Made by a program: the position numbers and the translations under genes. A stretch of 64,000 nt of DNA from Stenotrophobium rhamnosiphilum. Lineage in GTDB: Bacteria; Pseudomonadota; Gammaproteobacteria; Nevskiales; Nevskiaceae. The stretch lies in assembly GCF_003052265.1 (NCBI RefSeq), contig NZ_QANS01000001.1, positions 682,001 through 746,000 on the forward strand. Direction: 5' to 3'. Position 1 is the stretch's first letter; every line of letters begins with the position of its first letter. Under the pieces are notes generated by a model. That model worked only from the letters and a program-made list of their open reading frames with translations. It did not search any database and was not told the DNA's origin. Positions 16,739-25,432 of this stretch are shown in pieces.

Positions 16739-19318
16739 ATGAATCTTTGGACAAGAAAACTGCTGATCGCAGCAGCAGTGGCGACAACGTCCTGCTGGGC
16801 TGTGACTGGATCATCGCAGGAAACGACAGCACCAGAAACACCGGTTGAGCCCACGACTGCAGCGCCGAACAGCACAGCGCCAGCCGATAACGCCACGGTC
16901 GCAGCGGACCTATTGGACGTGCTCAACGTTGAATCTCCAATGGCTGAATCCTCAACGACTGAATCCGCTCCTACTGAATCTGTTGTACCTGAATCTTCTG
17001 CTGCTGAAGTTGCTTCAGAGCTTGATGTGATTCCGCTCCCACAGCGTCCAAATGCGATCCCCCCGCCGGAAGCGCCAGCAGCGGGTCCCCGCCTCGAAAG
17101 CATTGAAGTAACCGCCTCGTATCGCAGCGAAAATGTGCAGGACGTTGCGGGCAGTGCACATGCATTCGGAGGGCGCGCGCTCGACAAAGCAGGTGTCACC
17201 GGCATGCAGGATTACCTGCTGCAAGTGCCTAGCGTGTCGCTGCAAAAGTCTGGCAATGGCACGGCAAGAATCGCCATGCGCGGCATCTCCAACGTCAATG
17301 CTTCAGATCTTGGTTATGGCGATGGCTCGCCCACGACCGGTGTCTATCTCGACGATGTCGCGATCCAAGGCTCAGGCGTTTTTCCCGATCTCAACATCTA
17401 TGACTTGTCACGCATCGAAGTGCTGAAAGGCCCGCAAGGCACCTTGTATGGCGAAGGCTCCATGGGCGGCGCCATCAAGATGATCACTCGCGAACCTTCG
17501 TTAAACGAATGGACAGTACGCGGCACGCTTATGGGCAGCCAGACACAACAGGGTGGCGACAGCTACGACGCTCGCCTGGCTGTGAACATCCCGCTGTGGG
17601 AAGACCACATCGGTGCACGCATCGTCGGCACCAAGCGTAAGACCGGCGGCTATGTCGACTACACGGCACTCAACCGTCCGGATGCCGACGAAGAAGACGC
17701 AGACTCCGTTCGTGGCCTGCTGCGTTGGCAAGTCAGCGACAACTTCCAAGCGGATTTCTTGCACCTTCAAGATCACAGCAACAAGAAACAGTTTCCAGTC
17801 GTGGAACCCGGCCACACGGAAGATCTGACCAACTCGCATGTGGAAGATCAGTACGCGAAGACTGATTTCGCCATCAATGCGCTAACGCTACGCTGGACAT
17901 TGCCGTTTGCCGAGCTGACCTCAGTCAGTGCGCTTTACGACACAGACAAAGACATGCGCCGCCGCACGCCGGTTTTGCAGACGCTGGTCAACGGGCAATT
18001 TCTGACGCTGGGCCTAGGCCAACCGCCAGACATATTCAGCAACGCTTCGACTCGCGTTATCACTGATCTCAATTCGTTCTCGCAAGAATTGAGATTGGTG
18101 TCCAATGGCGACGAACGCTTCGACTGGATCGCTGGCGCTTTCTATCGCGACCGCAGCCAGACCTTTGATGAAACAAAGCGTGAAGACAATATTCCTGACA
18201 TCGATCCCACTGGCGGCCTGCTTAGCGGCCTCCTCGGTGCTTTTTATCCTCTGCAGGGGGAACAGGAGCATGGCTTTGGCGATGAGGCCTTCACCCAATA
18301 TGCTGCGTACGGTGAACTCAAGTGGAACGTGATTCCTGAACGCTTTGAAATCACCGCCGGCTTGCGTTATTTCAGCGAGGACATCGACTTCTACTTCGAC
18401 TCCTATCTGTCTGGCGTCGAGGCCTTTCTCATCGGATCTGATCCCAACAACATCGATCCCGAAACTCAAACGGTCAGCGTGCACGTTAAGCAGCGTATGA
18501 ACAGCAAGGGATTTTTGCCCAAGCTTTCGGCTTCATGGCACTTCAACGCAGACCACATGGTTTACGCCACAGTCAGTCGCGGATTCCGTTCCGGCACATC
18601 CAACATCTTGGCGACGCTGGACGCAGGCCCCGCAATCATTCGACCCGACTATGTGTTGAACAAAGAAATCGGCACCAAGTCCACTTGGCTGGATGGCCGA
18701 CTCACCAGCAATCTTGCGGTCTATCACATCGACTGGAAGGACATTCAGGGCACGGTTGTGGGAACCGCGATGCTCGGCAGTATTCCACTTTCCAATTTCG
18801 GTCATCTCGACAATGCTGGAGACGCGGTGGCCTATGGAGCTGAAGCGTCCGTGGCATGGTTGCCAATCGAAAACCTTACGCTGCTGGCCAATGCTGGATT
18901 CAACGACGGCAAAGTGACTCGATCTGAAGATCCCACCACCGTGCAGAAAGGCGCCAAGCTGCCCAACATGCCGAAGTTGACGCTCAGCACCACGGCGAAT
19001 GTGACCTTTTATTTGCCGTTCGATCTTAACGGCGATGCCAGCGCTACGCTGTCCTTCATCGGCTCGCAGTACGCAGTGTTTGAACCAGCACCTCAAAAGG
19101 ATGCGCTGGGTAACACAATCGATTACGGCGACTTTACCGTGCCGAGTTACGCCCTACTTAAAGCAAGCATCGGTGCCGGCACCGACCAGTGGCGCGTACA
19201 GCTGTTCGCCGACAACTTGCTGGACCGCCACGCGATCACATCTGTCTCTGGCCCCACCGTGCAGTACACCGTGACCACGCCACGCACCGTTGGCCTGCGA
19301 CTCAGTTATGAATTCTGA
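16739..19318 (+). CDS. TonB-dependent outer-membrane receptor
   Basis: An 859-residue receptor starting at ATG 16739, with AGGAG five bases upstream. A signal peptide (LLIAAAVATTSCWAVTGSSQ) is followed by a Pro/Thr/Ser/Glu-rich linker of about 100 residues, partly made by a 15-bp tandem repeat. The plug starts at RLESIEVTASYRSENVQDVA and includes VLKGPQGTLYGEGSMGGAIK; the barrel ends VTTPRTVGLRLSYEF. An earlier in-frame start at 16682 lies inside the operator and is unlikely. It heads an operon with a tandem esterase and a flavin alpha-hydroxyacid oxidase, so an organic ester rather than iron is the likely ligand. Confidence 0.95.
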   Translation: MNLWTRKLLIAAAVATTSCWAVTGSSQETTAPETPVEPTTAAPNSTAPADNATVAADLLDVLNVESPMAESSTTESAPTESVVPESSAAEVASELDVIPLPQRPNAIPPPEAPAAGPRLESIEVTASYRSENVQDVAGSAHAFGGRALDKAGVTGMQDYLLQVPSVSLQKSGNGTARIAMRGISNVNASDLGYGDGSPTTGVYLDDVAIQGSGVFPDLNIYDLSRIEVLKGPQGTLYGEGSMGGAIKMITREPSLNEWTVRGTLMGSQTQQGGDSYDARLAVNIPLWEDHIGARIVGTKRKTGGYVDYTALNRPDADEEDADSVRGLLRWQVSDNFQADFLHLQDHSNKKQFPVVEPGHTEDLTNSHVEDQYAKTDFAINALTLRWTLPFAELTSVSALYDTDKDMRRRTPVLQTLVNGQFLTLGLGQPPDIFSNASTRVITDLNSFSQELRLVSNGDERFDWIAGAFYRDRSQTFDETKREDNIPDIDPTGGLLSGLLGAFYPLQGEQEHGFGDEAFTQYAAYGELKWNVIPERFEITAGLRYFSEDIDFYFDSYLSGVEAFLIGSDPNNIDPETQTVSVHVKQRMNSKGFLPKLSASWHFNADHMVYATVSRGFRSGTSNILATLDAGPAIIRPDYVLNKEIGTKSTWLDGRLTSNLAVYHIDWKDIQGTVVGTAMLGSIPLSNFGHLDNAGDAVAYGAEASVAWLPIENLTLLANAGFNDGKVTRSEDPTTVQKGAKLPNMPKLTLSTTANVTFYLPFDLNGDASATLSFIGSQYAVFEPAPQKDALGNTIDYGDFTVPSYALLKASIGAGTDQWRVQLFADNLLDRHAITSVSGPTVQYTVTTPRTVGLRLSYEF
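16944..17003 (+). repeat. 15-bp tandem repeat, four units, inside the receptor gene
   Basis: CTGAATC recurs at 16944, 16959, 16974 and 16989, each followed by eight variable bases. The array encodes a five-residue period with Glu-Ser at fixed positions in the linker between signal peptide and plug. In-frame units mean copy number could change without a frameshift. Confidence 0.8.
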
Positions 19319-20813
19319 AATCATGACTTCGATGTCGGCTAGCCGCTTTTCTATCAGCCTGCGCGACGCGACCTGTCGACGACATACTGGTATCGATTGC
19401 CACGAGTTGAAGGCGAGCAATGATCATGTGATGTATCGCGTCATCGTTGCAGTCCCAGTGTCTTACGTAGAGAAACCCAAGCGTCACTATCCACTTGTCG
19501 TGCTGCTCAACGCCTGCGACATATTTGGTTCAGCCGTCGAGATGAGTCGTCTGATGGCGCAGACTCGCGAGATCGAAGAAAGCATCATCGTCTGCTTTGA
19601 AACGCCGACCGTGACCACCGACGACGTCCAGCGTCACGGTGCGTTCATTGCCGAGCAGCTACTGCCTTGGTGTCGCGACAAGTATCGTGTGGCGCCTGGT
19701 TCAGTCGCATTGTTCAGTGGATTGGTTGGCACTGTTGAAGCGATCTTGCGCAATGTTGGTGCCACTGCGTTGCAGCCGCTGCTTGGCGTGGGCGACCTAA
19801 ACAACGACACCAATCGCGTGCCGATGTTGGTGAGTGGACTACGTCGACATCTCGGTACGGGTCATGAATATGGCAGCGAGATCGTGCCGCTCAGCAATCC
19901 ATTTCTCAGTAAAACGATTGGCGCGCTGCGGCCATTCATCAGCGCGCTGCGTTCCATGACTGCAAGCGCACCCGAGAATCTCAGCCAGTATGTGATTCGC
20001 TCGCAGCAGATGGAACGTGATTTCGAAGTCTTTGCGGTTCTACCCGCATCTGCTGCCGCAAATCCGTCCCGTCGGTATCCGACGCTGTTGGTGCTCGACG
20101 CCAATATCGAATTCTCGACCGTCGCGGAAGCTGCAGCGCGCATGGCGCGACGCGGCGAAATCGAAGAGATCATGGTGATCGGTATCGGCATTCCTCGCTC
20201 GGAAGGCGCCGTTGAATTCGGCTTTCGCCGCTTCGAAGAGTTTGCACCGCCACCCGATGGTTATCGCTTCGACGACCGACTGGGTCGCATCTTCCGTGCG
20301 CTGTTCGCAACTCGCGGACAGGACGCACGCAAGTGTGTCGGCAAGGCTTCACAGCTGCACAGCTTCTTGCTTGACGAACTATTGCCGACGCTGACGCAAC
20401 AGTTACCAGTCGATGAAAACAACTTGGACATCCTTGGCCATTCTGCCGGCGGAACCTTTGTCGCTTATACGCTTAAGCAGGAAAGATCGCCGTTTCGCAA
20501 TTACGCAATCATCAGTCCTGGCGTGGGCATGAGTGGCTCATGGTTGATGCGAGAGCCGCAAAATTCGCAGGCTTCGCAAGCGCTGTCCAAGTCGGCACGC
20601 CAAGCTTTCTTCGCTGTCGGCGGTGACGAAAAAACGAACCGCTTCTGTCAGATTGCCGGCATTCCTGAAACCGAAGCACTTTCCTTGCAGGTGAGGAAAC
20701 AGCATTCAGAAATGAAGGTTAACTTCCAGTGCTTCGATGGTGAAACACATTCCACCATCTACCCAAATGCAATAGCAGAGGCTTTGCGCTCGTTCTATTG
20801 CATCGAGTCTTAA
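19308..20813 (+). CDS. Tandem alpha/beta hydrolase (esterase-D type) with an inactive first half
   Basis: About 500 residues containing two copies of an esterase-D-like alpha/beta hydrolase domain. The halves align through 'yrVIVAVPVS…PLVVLLNA…ARM/RLM…REIEE' and 'FEVFAVLPAS…PTLLVLDA…AARMARRGEIEE'. The second half keeps the nucleophile elbow GHSAGG (Ser at about residue 379) and a late His (GETHSTIYP). The first half reads FSGLVGT there and has lost the serine. There is no signal peptide, so it is probably cytoplasmic. The start may be ATG 19308, overlapping the receptor, or ATG 19323. It should act on the ester imported by the receptor upstream. Confidence 0.82.
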   Translation: MNSEIMTSMSASRFSISLRDATCRRHTGIDCHELKASNDHVMYRVIVAVPVSYVEKPKRHYPLVVLLNACDIFGSAVEMSRLMAQTREIEESIIVCFETPTVTTDDVQRHGAFIAEQLLPWCRDKYRVAPGSVALFSGLVGTVEAILRNVGATALQPLLGVGDLNNDTNRVPMLVSGLRRHLGTGHEYGSEIVPLSNPFLSKTIGALRPFISALRSMTASAPENLSQYVIRSQQMERDFEVFAVLPASAAANPSRRYPTLLVLDANIEFSTVAEAAARMARRGEIEEIMVIGIGIPRSEGAVEFGFRRFEEFAPPPDGYRFDDRLGRIFRALFATRGQDARKCVGKASQLHSFLLDELLPTLTQQLPVDENNLDILGHSAGGTFVAYTLKQERSPFRNYAIISPGVGMSGSWLMREPQNSQASQALSKSARQAFFAVGGDEKTNRFCQIAGIPETEALSLQVRKQHSEMKVNFQCFDGETHSTIYPNAIAEALRSFYCIES

Positions 20814-20897
20814 TGACGCTCTCGCCGAAGGCTGATTGTTCAGCTCAGCCGCGGTGATGTAACAGGCGCTTAAATTACAAAGAATAGGAAAGCATTC

Positions 20898-22055
20898 ATG
20901 AGCCTGAAGCGTTGCTACAACATTGACGACCTGCGCATTCGAGCGAAGAAAAAATTACCTGCGCCGATGTTTCACTATATCGACGGTGGTGCTGATGACG
21001 AATGGACGCTGCGACGAAACACCAGCGCGTTCGAGCAATATCAGTTACTGCCACGGTATTTGAACGATATTTCCAGAGTTGATCTGAGCACGCGAGTGTT
21101 GGACAGTGATCTGCGCATGCCGTTGCTTCTCAGTCCGACGGGCATGTCGCGCTTGTTCCATCATCACAAAGAGCTCGGCGCAGCGAGGGCAGCAGATAAG
21201 CACGGATTGCTCTATAGCTTGTCGACGATGGCGACGACTAGTCTCGAAGATGTAGCAGCTGCCACGACGGGCCCAAAGATGTTCCAGATCTACATCTTCA
21301 AAGATCGCGAGCTGACCCGAGAGTTGGTGCAGCGCTGCAAAAAGGCTGGCTACAAGGCTCTGTGCCTGACCGTCGATACCGCTGTCGCAGGCAATCGCGA
21401 GCGTGACCATCGACATGGCATGACGATGCCGCCACGCATTACGCCAAGTTCTTTTTTTAGTTATGCCACGAGCTTCGAATGGCTGTTCAATTTATTGCGA
21501 GATCCGGATTTCCGTTTAGCGAATGTCGCACATCGTGTTGATGCGCTCGGTAACGGAGCAATGGGCTTGATCGAATATGTGAACAGTCAGTTTGATCGTA
21601 GTGTCACTTGGGAAGATGCAGCTTGGCTCGCCGAACAATGGCAGGGACCTTTCGTTATCAAAGGCATGAGCACGGTAGAGGATGCGAAGCTGGCAGTGTC
21701 GATTGGAGCAACCGCAGCGATGTTGTCCAACCATGGAGGCAGGCAGCTCGACGGTTGTCCATCTCCGATCGAAACAGTTGCGCCTATTCGTGATGCCATC
21801 GGCAATCAGCTGGAACTCATCGTTGATGGCGGCATTCGACGCGGCACGCATGTACTGAAAGCTTTGGCACTCGGCGCCAATGCTTGTTCAATTGGTCGAC
21901 CGTATCTTTATGGTCTTGCCGCAGGAGGCGAGGCAGGGGTGGATCGGGCATTGACGCTACTGCACGATGAAATCGCACGAAGTCTAAACCTGCTCGGCTG
22001 CACATCGGTGTCAGAGCTCGGCCCGCAGCATGTCCGACAACTTAATGTTGCATAG
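20898..22055 (+). CDS. FMN-dependent alpha-hydroxyacid oxidase/dehydrogenase
   Basis: A 385-residue TIM-barrel flavoprotein of the lactate/glycolate/mandelate family. Key features are FHYIDGGADDEWTLRRN near the N-terminus, the FMN-contacting LLLSPTGMS, Tyr in QIYIFKDRE, Lys in FVIKGMS, and the catalytic SNHGGRQLDG (His279). The phosphate-binding end VDGGIRRG and SIGRPYLYGLA follow. It should oxidise an (S)-2-hydroxyacid to the 2-oxoacid. An 84-bp gap separates it from the tandem esterase, so it may share that operon and use the hydroxyacid released by ester hydrolysis. The exact acid is unknown. Confidence 0.92.
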   Translation: MSLKRCYNIDDLRIRAKKKLPAPMFHYIDGGADDEWTLRRNTSAFEQYQLLPRYLNDISRVDLSTRVLDSDLRMPLLLSPTGMSRLFHHHKELGAARAADKHGLLYSLSTMATTSLEDVAAATTGPKMFQIYIFKDRELTRELVQRCKKAGYKALCLTVDTAVAGNRERDHRHGMTMPPRITPSSFFSYATSFEWLFNLLRDPDFRLANVAHRVDALGNGAMGLIEYVNSQFDRSVTWEDAAWLAEQWQGPFVIKGMSTVEDAKLAVSIGATAAMLSNHGGRQLDGCPSPIETVAPIRDAIGNQLELIVDGGIRRGTHVLKALALGANACSIGRPYLYGLAAGGEAGVDRALTLLHDEIARSLNLLGCTSVSELGPQHVRQLNVA

Positions 22056-22285
22056 ACGGTGAGTCTGCAATTGAAAGCAAACGCTGACTGAATTGATCAG
22101 AATTTTACAGCCGTATTTTTGCCTTGGAAAATGTTCGCTATGGGCTGATTCGTGCCAAGTGCTGCCGGCCACACTTTTGGATTCACTGCCACAAAGCGGC
22201 CGTCCCTCTAGAGCGCCTTGCTAGGGTGCATTCTCAGTAGACCTGCGGAATCTACGTGCGAGATAGGCGTATGCACGGCCCTTGA
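22056..22285. other. Convergent intergenic region with a decayed repeat fragment
   Basis: This 230-bp gap lies between convergent genes. It holds a fragment related to the tails of the dispersed repeats (GGGCTGATTCGTGCCAAG near 22142, AAAGCGGCCG near 22195) and a small palindrome CTCTAGAG. No attC-like hairpin, terminator with a T-run, or ORF with a start could be supported. Confidence 0.4.
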
Positions 22286-23119
22286 TTATGGTTGAGCCAC
22301 TGCAATGTGACCTTCGATCGGAAACGCCAATCCGTCATCGTTCATATGAGCCTGCATTGCGGCAGTGACCTCGCGGAGCAAGGTCTCACGCGCGGCATCG
22401 CCGACGGCCGCGACGTGGGGCGACAGCGGTGATCCCGCCACTTGATGTTGCACGAAGGCCGCTGGCGACGAAAAACGGACCATGCGCACGTCGGCACCGA
22501 CGCGAACGGTTCGGAAGCCTGCCTGCGCGAGCAAGCCGCGAAACTCGTCGGGACTGTCACCAAAGACAAAGGGCGCGCGCATGACCGCAGCGGCTGCCGT
22601 GCTCACGTTCCGCTCTAGGGCTGTTGCGAGCGCCGAAAAGCCGGGACTATGAGAGAGCCCTCGCCACACAAGAGCGACAAGTCGTCCAGTGGGTTTGAGC
22701 ACACGGAGCATCTCGCGCGCGGCCTGCGCTCGATCTGGGAAGTATTGGAACCCGAGCTGACAGATGACGGCGTCAAAGCTGCTCGCTTCGAACGGGAGCG
22801 CACCAGCGTCACCTTCTTGCCAATCCACGGCGGCACCCGCCGGGGATGGCGTGGCGCGCGCGCGCGCGAGCATGCCTGCGTTGAGATCAAGACCGACGAC
22901 ATGACCGGTCGGCCCCACCTGTTCTGCGGCCAAGCGTGTAACCACGCCTGTCCCGCATGCCACATCGAGCACTCGCTCGCCAGCGCACAGTGTCGCTTGC
23001 GCCACCAGCAACGGTGCCCATGGGCCAAAGAGGGCGGGCACCAACTGAGTCTCGTAAACTTCTGGAGCGTTACCGCCAAGCTGCCACTTTTCAGGCTGAG
23101 TCATCTGCATCTCCTTCAT
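22286..23119 (-). CDS. Class I SAM-dependent methyltransferase
   Basis: A 277-residue UbiE/COQ5-like methyltransferase. Motif I is VLDVACGTGVVTRLA (about residues 49–63), the acidic residue ending strand 2 is in VVGLDLNAGML, and motif post-I/II is GALPFEASSFDAVICQLGFQ. The C-terminal part is less conserved, as expected for the substrate region. Its codons look more GC-rich than its neighbours (including a GCGCGCGC run near 22855), hinting at a separate origin. It starts just after the GTTAGGG end of dispersed-repeat copy 2, like the cassette-type genes. An alternative start is ATG 23104 (MTQPEK). The substrate is unknown. Confidence 0.88.
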   Translation of the reverse strand: MKEMQMTQPEKWQLGGNAPEVYETQLVPALFGPWAPLLVAQATLCAGERVLDVACGTGVVTRLAAEQVGPTGHVVGLDLNAGMLARARATPSPAGAAVDWQEGDAGALPFEASSFDAVICQLGFQYFPDRAQAAREMLRVLKPTGRLVALVWRGLSHSPGFSALATALERNVSTAAAAVMRAPFVFGDSPDEFRGLLAQAGFRTVRVGADVRMVRFSSPAAFVQHQVAGSPLSPHVAAVGDAARETLLREVTAAMQAHMNDDGLAFPIEGHIAVAQP

Positions 23120-23122
23120 GGC

Positions 23123-23315
23123 CCCTAACTACAATGGGACCGCCTCATGGCGATAAATAATTGCCGCAATTGGGCAGTTTTTCTTGGGCAGATTATTCGC
23201 AAGGCCCTGAATTCGCGTGGGTCTAAAAGTACTATCGCTGGATTAGACCGCTAAATCAATTTACGCAATTTGGCTGCCCTAAAGCGGCCACTTGCGACGG
23301 GCTGAAATGGGCTGA
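23123..23315 (-). repeat. Dispersed repeat, copy 2 (head of methyltransferase gene)
   Basis: It shares with copy 1 the blocks CCTAACTACAAT, ACCGCCT…GGCG, GACCGCTAAATCAATTTACG and GCCCTAAAGCGGCC, in the same order and spacing. On the minus strand it ends in GTAGTTAGGGG four bases before the methyltransferase start. It occupies the first part of the 459-bp gap before the DUF1993 gene. In 23316–23578 I see nothing beyond a short tail. Confidence 0.7.
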
Positions 23316-23578
23316 TAGTGCTTGACTAATCTCCACGTCAGTCGGTCATTAACTCCATAAGTAGGCTGATCAATTCTTAACAAGCAGCATGACTTTGACA
23401 GCACCGGTAATATCCTCGCGCCCAGCTCATCGAAATTGCTTACTGTTTATATCGGCCAGATGCTCAAACCTTTGGCGAATACTCTCAACCACGTCACGCG
23501 GCCGACGGCATTTAACCGTCTGGCCTCACAAGCCCACAACCCAGGGCTCGCCTCGATTCAATCCCACCAGGACTTCGC

Positions 23579-24088
23579 ATGAACCATCCGATGTATACCC
23601 ACTCTGTTCCCGTCTTTAAACAAATGCTGACGGCTCTGAAAGCTATTCTTGTCCAGACAGAAGAGCATGTTTCCGCGAAAGCCATAGAGCCAGATGCGCT
23701 CCTCCAAGCGCGTCTATTTCCAGACATGTTTCCCCTAGTTAAGCAGGTGCAGATTGCGGCTGATTTCTCACGGGGAATTGCTGCGCGGCTTGCAGGTGTC
23801 GATGTGCCAGCCTTTGAGAGCAATCAAAAAACCTTTGGTGATCTTGACGCTCTGCTGACACAAACCATCGCTTTTCTGGATAGCGTGACCTCGGCGCAGT
23901 TTGAAGGTAAGGAAGGTATTGAGGTTGTGCTTCGGCCCGGCACGCCAAAGGAAAAGAAGTTGAGCGGCCAAGCGTATCTGGCCAACTACGGGCTACCTCA
24001 GTTCTTTTTTCACGTCAGCACGGCCTACTCCATCCTGCGTCACAACGGCATGCCCATCGGCAAGCGCGACTACATGGGTGTTTATTGA
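23579..24088 (+). CDS. DUF1993 family protein
   Basis: A 169-residue soluble helical protein that matches my recollection of the DUF1993 family. It opens with MYTHSVPVFKQMLTALKAIL, has a central DMFPLVKQVQIAADF segment, and ends with PQFFFHVSTAYSILRHNGMPIGKRDYMG. The family belongs to the DinB/YfiT-like four-helix group, but has no established reaction. Length is normal. It is a single gene between dispersed-repeat copy 2 and the first candidate sRNA, with its own upstream gap and no clear operon partner. Confidence 0.85.
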   Translation: MNHPMYTHSVPVFKQMLTALKAILVQTEEHVSAKAIEPDALLQARLFPDMFPLVKQVQIAADFSRGIAARLAGVDVPAFESNQKTFGDLDALLTQTIAFLDSVTSAQFEGKEGIEVVLRPGTPKEKKLSGQAYLANYGLPQFFFHVSTAYSILRHNGMPIGKRDYMGVY

Positions 24089-24167
24089 AGCAAAGTGAAT
24101 CTCCTCGGCTTTCGTGGAGACTCGCAATATTTTCAGTTGCTGCGAATTTGAGTCTGTAGATTAGGTT

Positions 24168-24252
24168 TCACGAGATTACTCCCTGATCTCGAGGAAGGTT
24201 CCCCAAGCTTCCGCTCTTTCTAGGCCCACAGTTCTCACTGTGGGCTTTTTTT
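24168..24252 (+). ncRNA. Candidate small RNA, copy 1 of a sibling pair
   Basis: The segment folds into three consecutive hairpins: CGAGAT/ATCTCG with loop TACTCCCTG (24171–24191), GGAAG/CTTCC with loop GTTCCCCAAG (24193–24212), and a terminator stem. The C-rich loops resemble the antisense-to-Shine–Dalgarno loops of known sibling sRNAs. A copy with about ten differences in 140 bp lies at 31081–31166. In hairpin 1 one base differs, and pairing is preserved by a G·U. A TAGATT −10-like box at 24157–24162 would place the start near 24168; the −35 is unclear. It could instead be the 3' end of the DUF1993 transcript, but copy 2 has no such upstream gene. Confidence 0.6.
24224..24252 (+). terminator. 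Rho-independent terminator
   Basis: GCCCACAGT pairs perfectly with ACTGTGGGC around a short TCTC loop, and seven T residues follow. It ends the candidate small RNA and would also stop read-through from the DUF1993 gene into the converging AraC gene. Confidence 0.85.
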
Positions 24253-24271
24253 ATGGGCGAGGGAATTTCAC

Positions 24272-25339
24272 TCAGTTTTTAACGTTCAAGCATCGCAGCC
24301 GATATTGGCTCGGTGATTCGCCGGTCCATTTTCGAAAAGCGCGCGTGAAGCTAGGTGGATTTAGAAACCCTAGGCGCGATGAAATGGTTTGGATGTCGAG
24401 TGCTGATGATTCAAGCAACTGTCGCGCATCGCGTTGACGAGCCTCATCGAGCAGTGCTTGATAGCTCGCTCCCTGCAAATCAAGTTTGCGCCGTAAGGTG
24501 CGTGAGGAAATGTGCAGGCGCTCTGCCAACTCATCAAGTGACGGGTAACTCGTATCGCCGAGCATCAATGCAGCGCGCACCTTTGGCACGAGATTCTCGT
24601 CTTCGCTTCTGACGGAGGCATACTCACGCGCTACTTGCGCGATCGCTTGGCCGTGCGCGCTGTCGTCAGCGAGCATCGGTTGACGCTCAAGATAGCGACG
24701 CGGAAAACGTAATTGATTTGCGGGCTGCGAAAATCGTGTAGGGGGCAGGCGATCACGATAGCGTGCGAAGTACGCTGGCTCTGGCCAATCGAACCAGAGT
24801 TCAACTTCCTCAGCTTTTTCGCCAATGAATGACGCTGGTAGCTGCTTCATGCTCACGAGCAAGCATTCAAAGAAGAAGCTACGCAGCACGGGAATGGGAT
24901 GAGCCTGCGAAATTTCCAGCACGGCTCTCTCACCGTCTTCAGCAAGATGTAAGTGATAAGACTGCAAACGCATGCGGAAATACTGCGTCGCTAATGTGAT
25001 GGCTTGGCGCAGCGTCGGTGCTGTCATCGCCGCATAGCCAAGAAAGCCATGCGCTGAAGGTTTCAGGCGAAGTCCGTACTCGATACCAAGACCTTGTTCG
25101 CCACTGAGGCGGATCGCGTGAAGGGCAAGTCGTGTCCACTGCGTCAACGAGATGCGGCCTTCAGGCTTGGCCAGAACATGGGCCGCGATACCGCTATCAC
25201 TCGCCACTTGCTCTGTTGAATGACCGCGCTCGCTGAGCATTTCCAGCAGCAACAGCGGATAGGCCACCGGCAGGCTAGGGCGGTTCAGACCGTGGGGATC
25301 TTTGCTGGAAATGACGAGCTCGACGTTCGTGTTGGCCAT
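24272..25339 (-). CDS. AraC-family regulator (OruR/arabinose-binding-domain type), paralogue 1
   Basis: A 355-residue regulator with an N-terminal effector domain of the kind found in OruR-like proteins (GIEYGLRLKPSAHGFLGYAAMTAPTLR region). The C-terminal AraC helix-turn-helix pair is in LDELAERLHISSRTLRRKL and IQTISSRLGFLNPPSFTRAF. The protein at 31186–32295 is clearly paralogous over its whole length, sharing RKWTGESPSQYRLRCLNV-like C-termini. It diverges from an SDR-led operon, with a shared upstream motif in the gap, so it likely activates that operon in response to a hydrophobic ligand. Confidence 0.92.
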   Translation of the reverse strand: MANTNVELVISSKDPHGLNRPSLPVAYPLLLLEMLSERGHSTEQVASDSGIAAHVLAKPEGRISLTQWTRLALHAIRLSGEQGLGIEYGLRLKPSAHGFLGYAAMTAPTLRQAITLATQYFRMRLQSYHLHLAEDGERAVLEISQAHPIPVLRSFFFECLLVSMKQLPASFIGEKAEEVELWFDWPEPAYFARYRDRLPPTRFSQPANQLRFPRRYLERQPMLADDSAHGQAIAQVAREYASVRSEDENLVPKVRAALMLGDTSYPSLDELAERLHISSRTLRRKLDLQGASYQALLDEARQRDARQLLESSALDIQTISSRLGFLNPPSFTRAFRKWTGESPSQYRLRCLNVKN

Positions 25340-25344
25340 TTATG

Positions 25345-25375
25345 TTAAGCGAATTGGCCGCTGATCGCATCACGT
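25345..25375. promoter_or_regulatory. Motif shared by both AraC/SDR divergent gaps, site 1
   Basis: TAAGCGAATTG, ten less conserved bases, then CGCATCACG. The same bipartite motif occurs at 32307–32337 in the equivalent position beside the paralogous AraC gene, with 21 of 31 positions identical. Two conserved blocks separated by one helical turn suit an AraC dimer or direct-repeat site. Confidence 0.6.
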
Positions 25376-25432
25376 ATGAAGTGCTAGCGGACGGACACTG
25401 AGCGCCGTCAAAGCACTCCAGAGAAAAGCACC

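Noticed and set aside
22850-22872. Alternating GC run, possible Z-DNA or simple-sequence switch
   Set aside because: It is short, inside the methyltransferase coding frame and explained by Arg/Ala codons.
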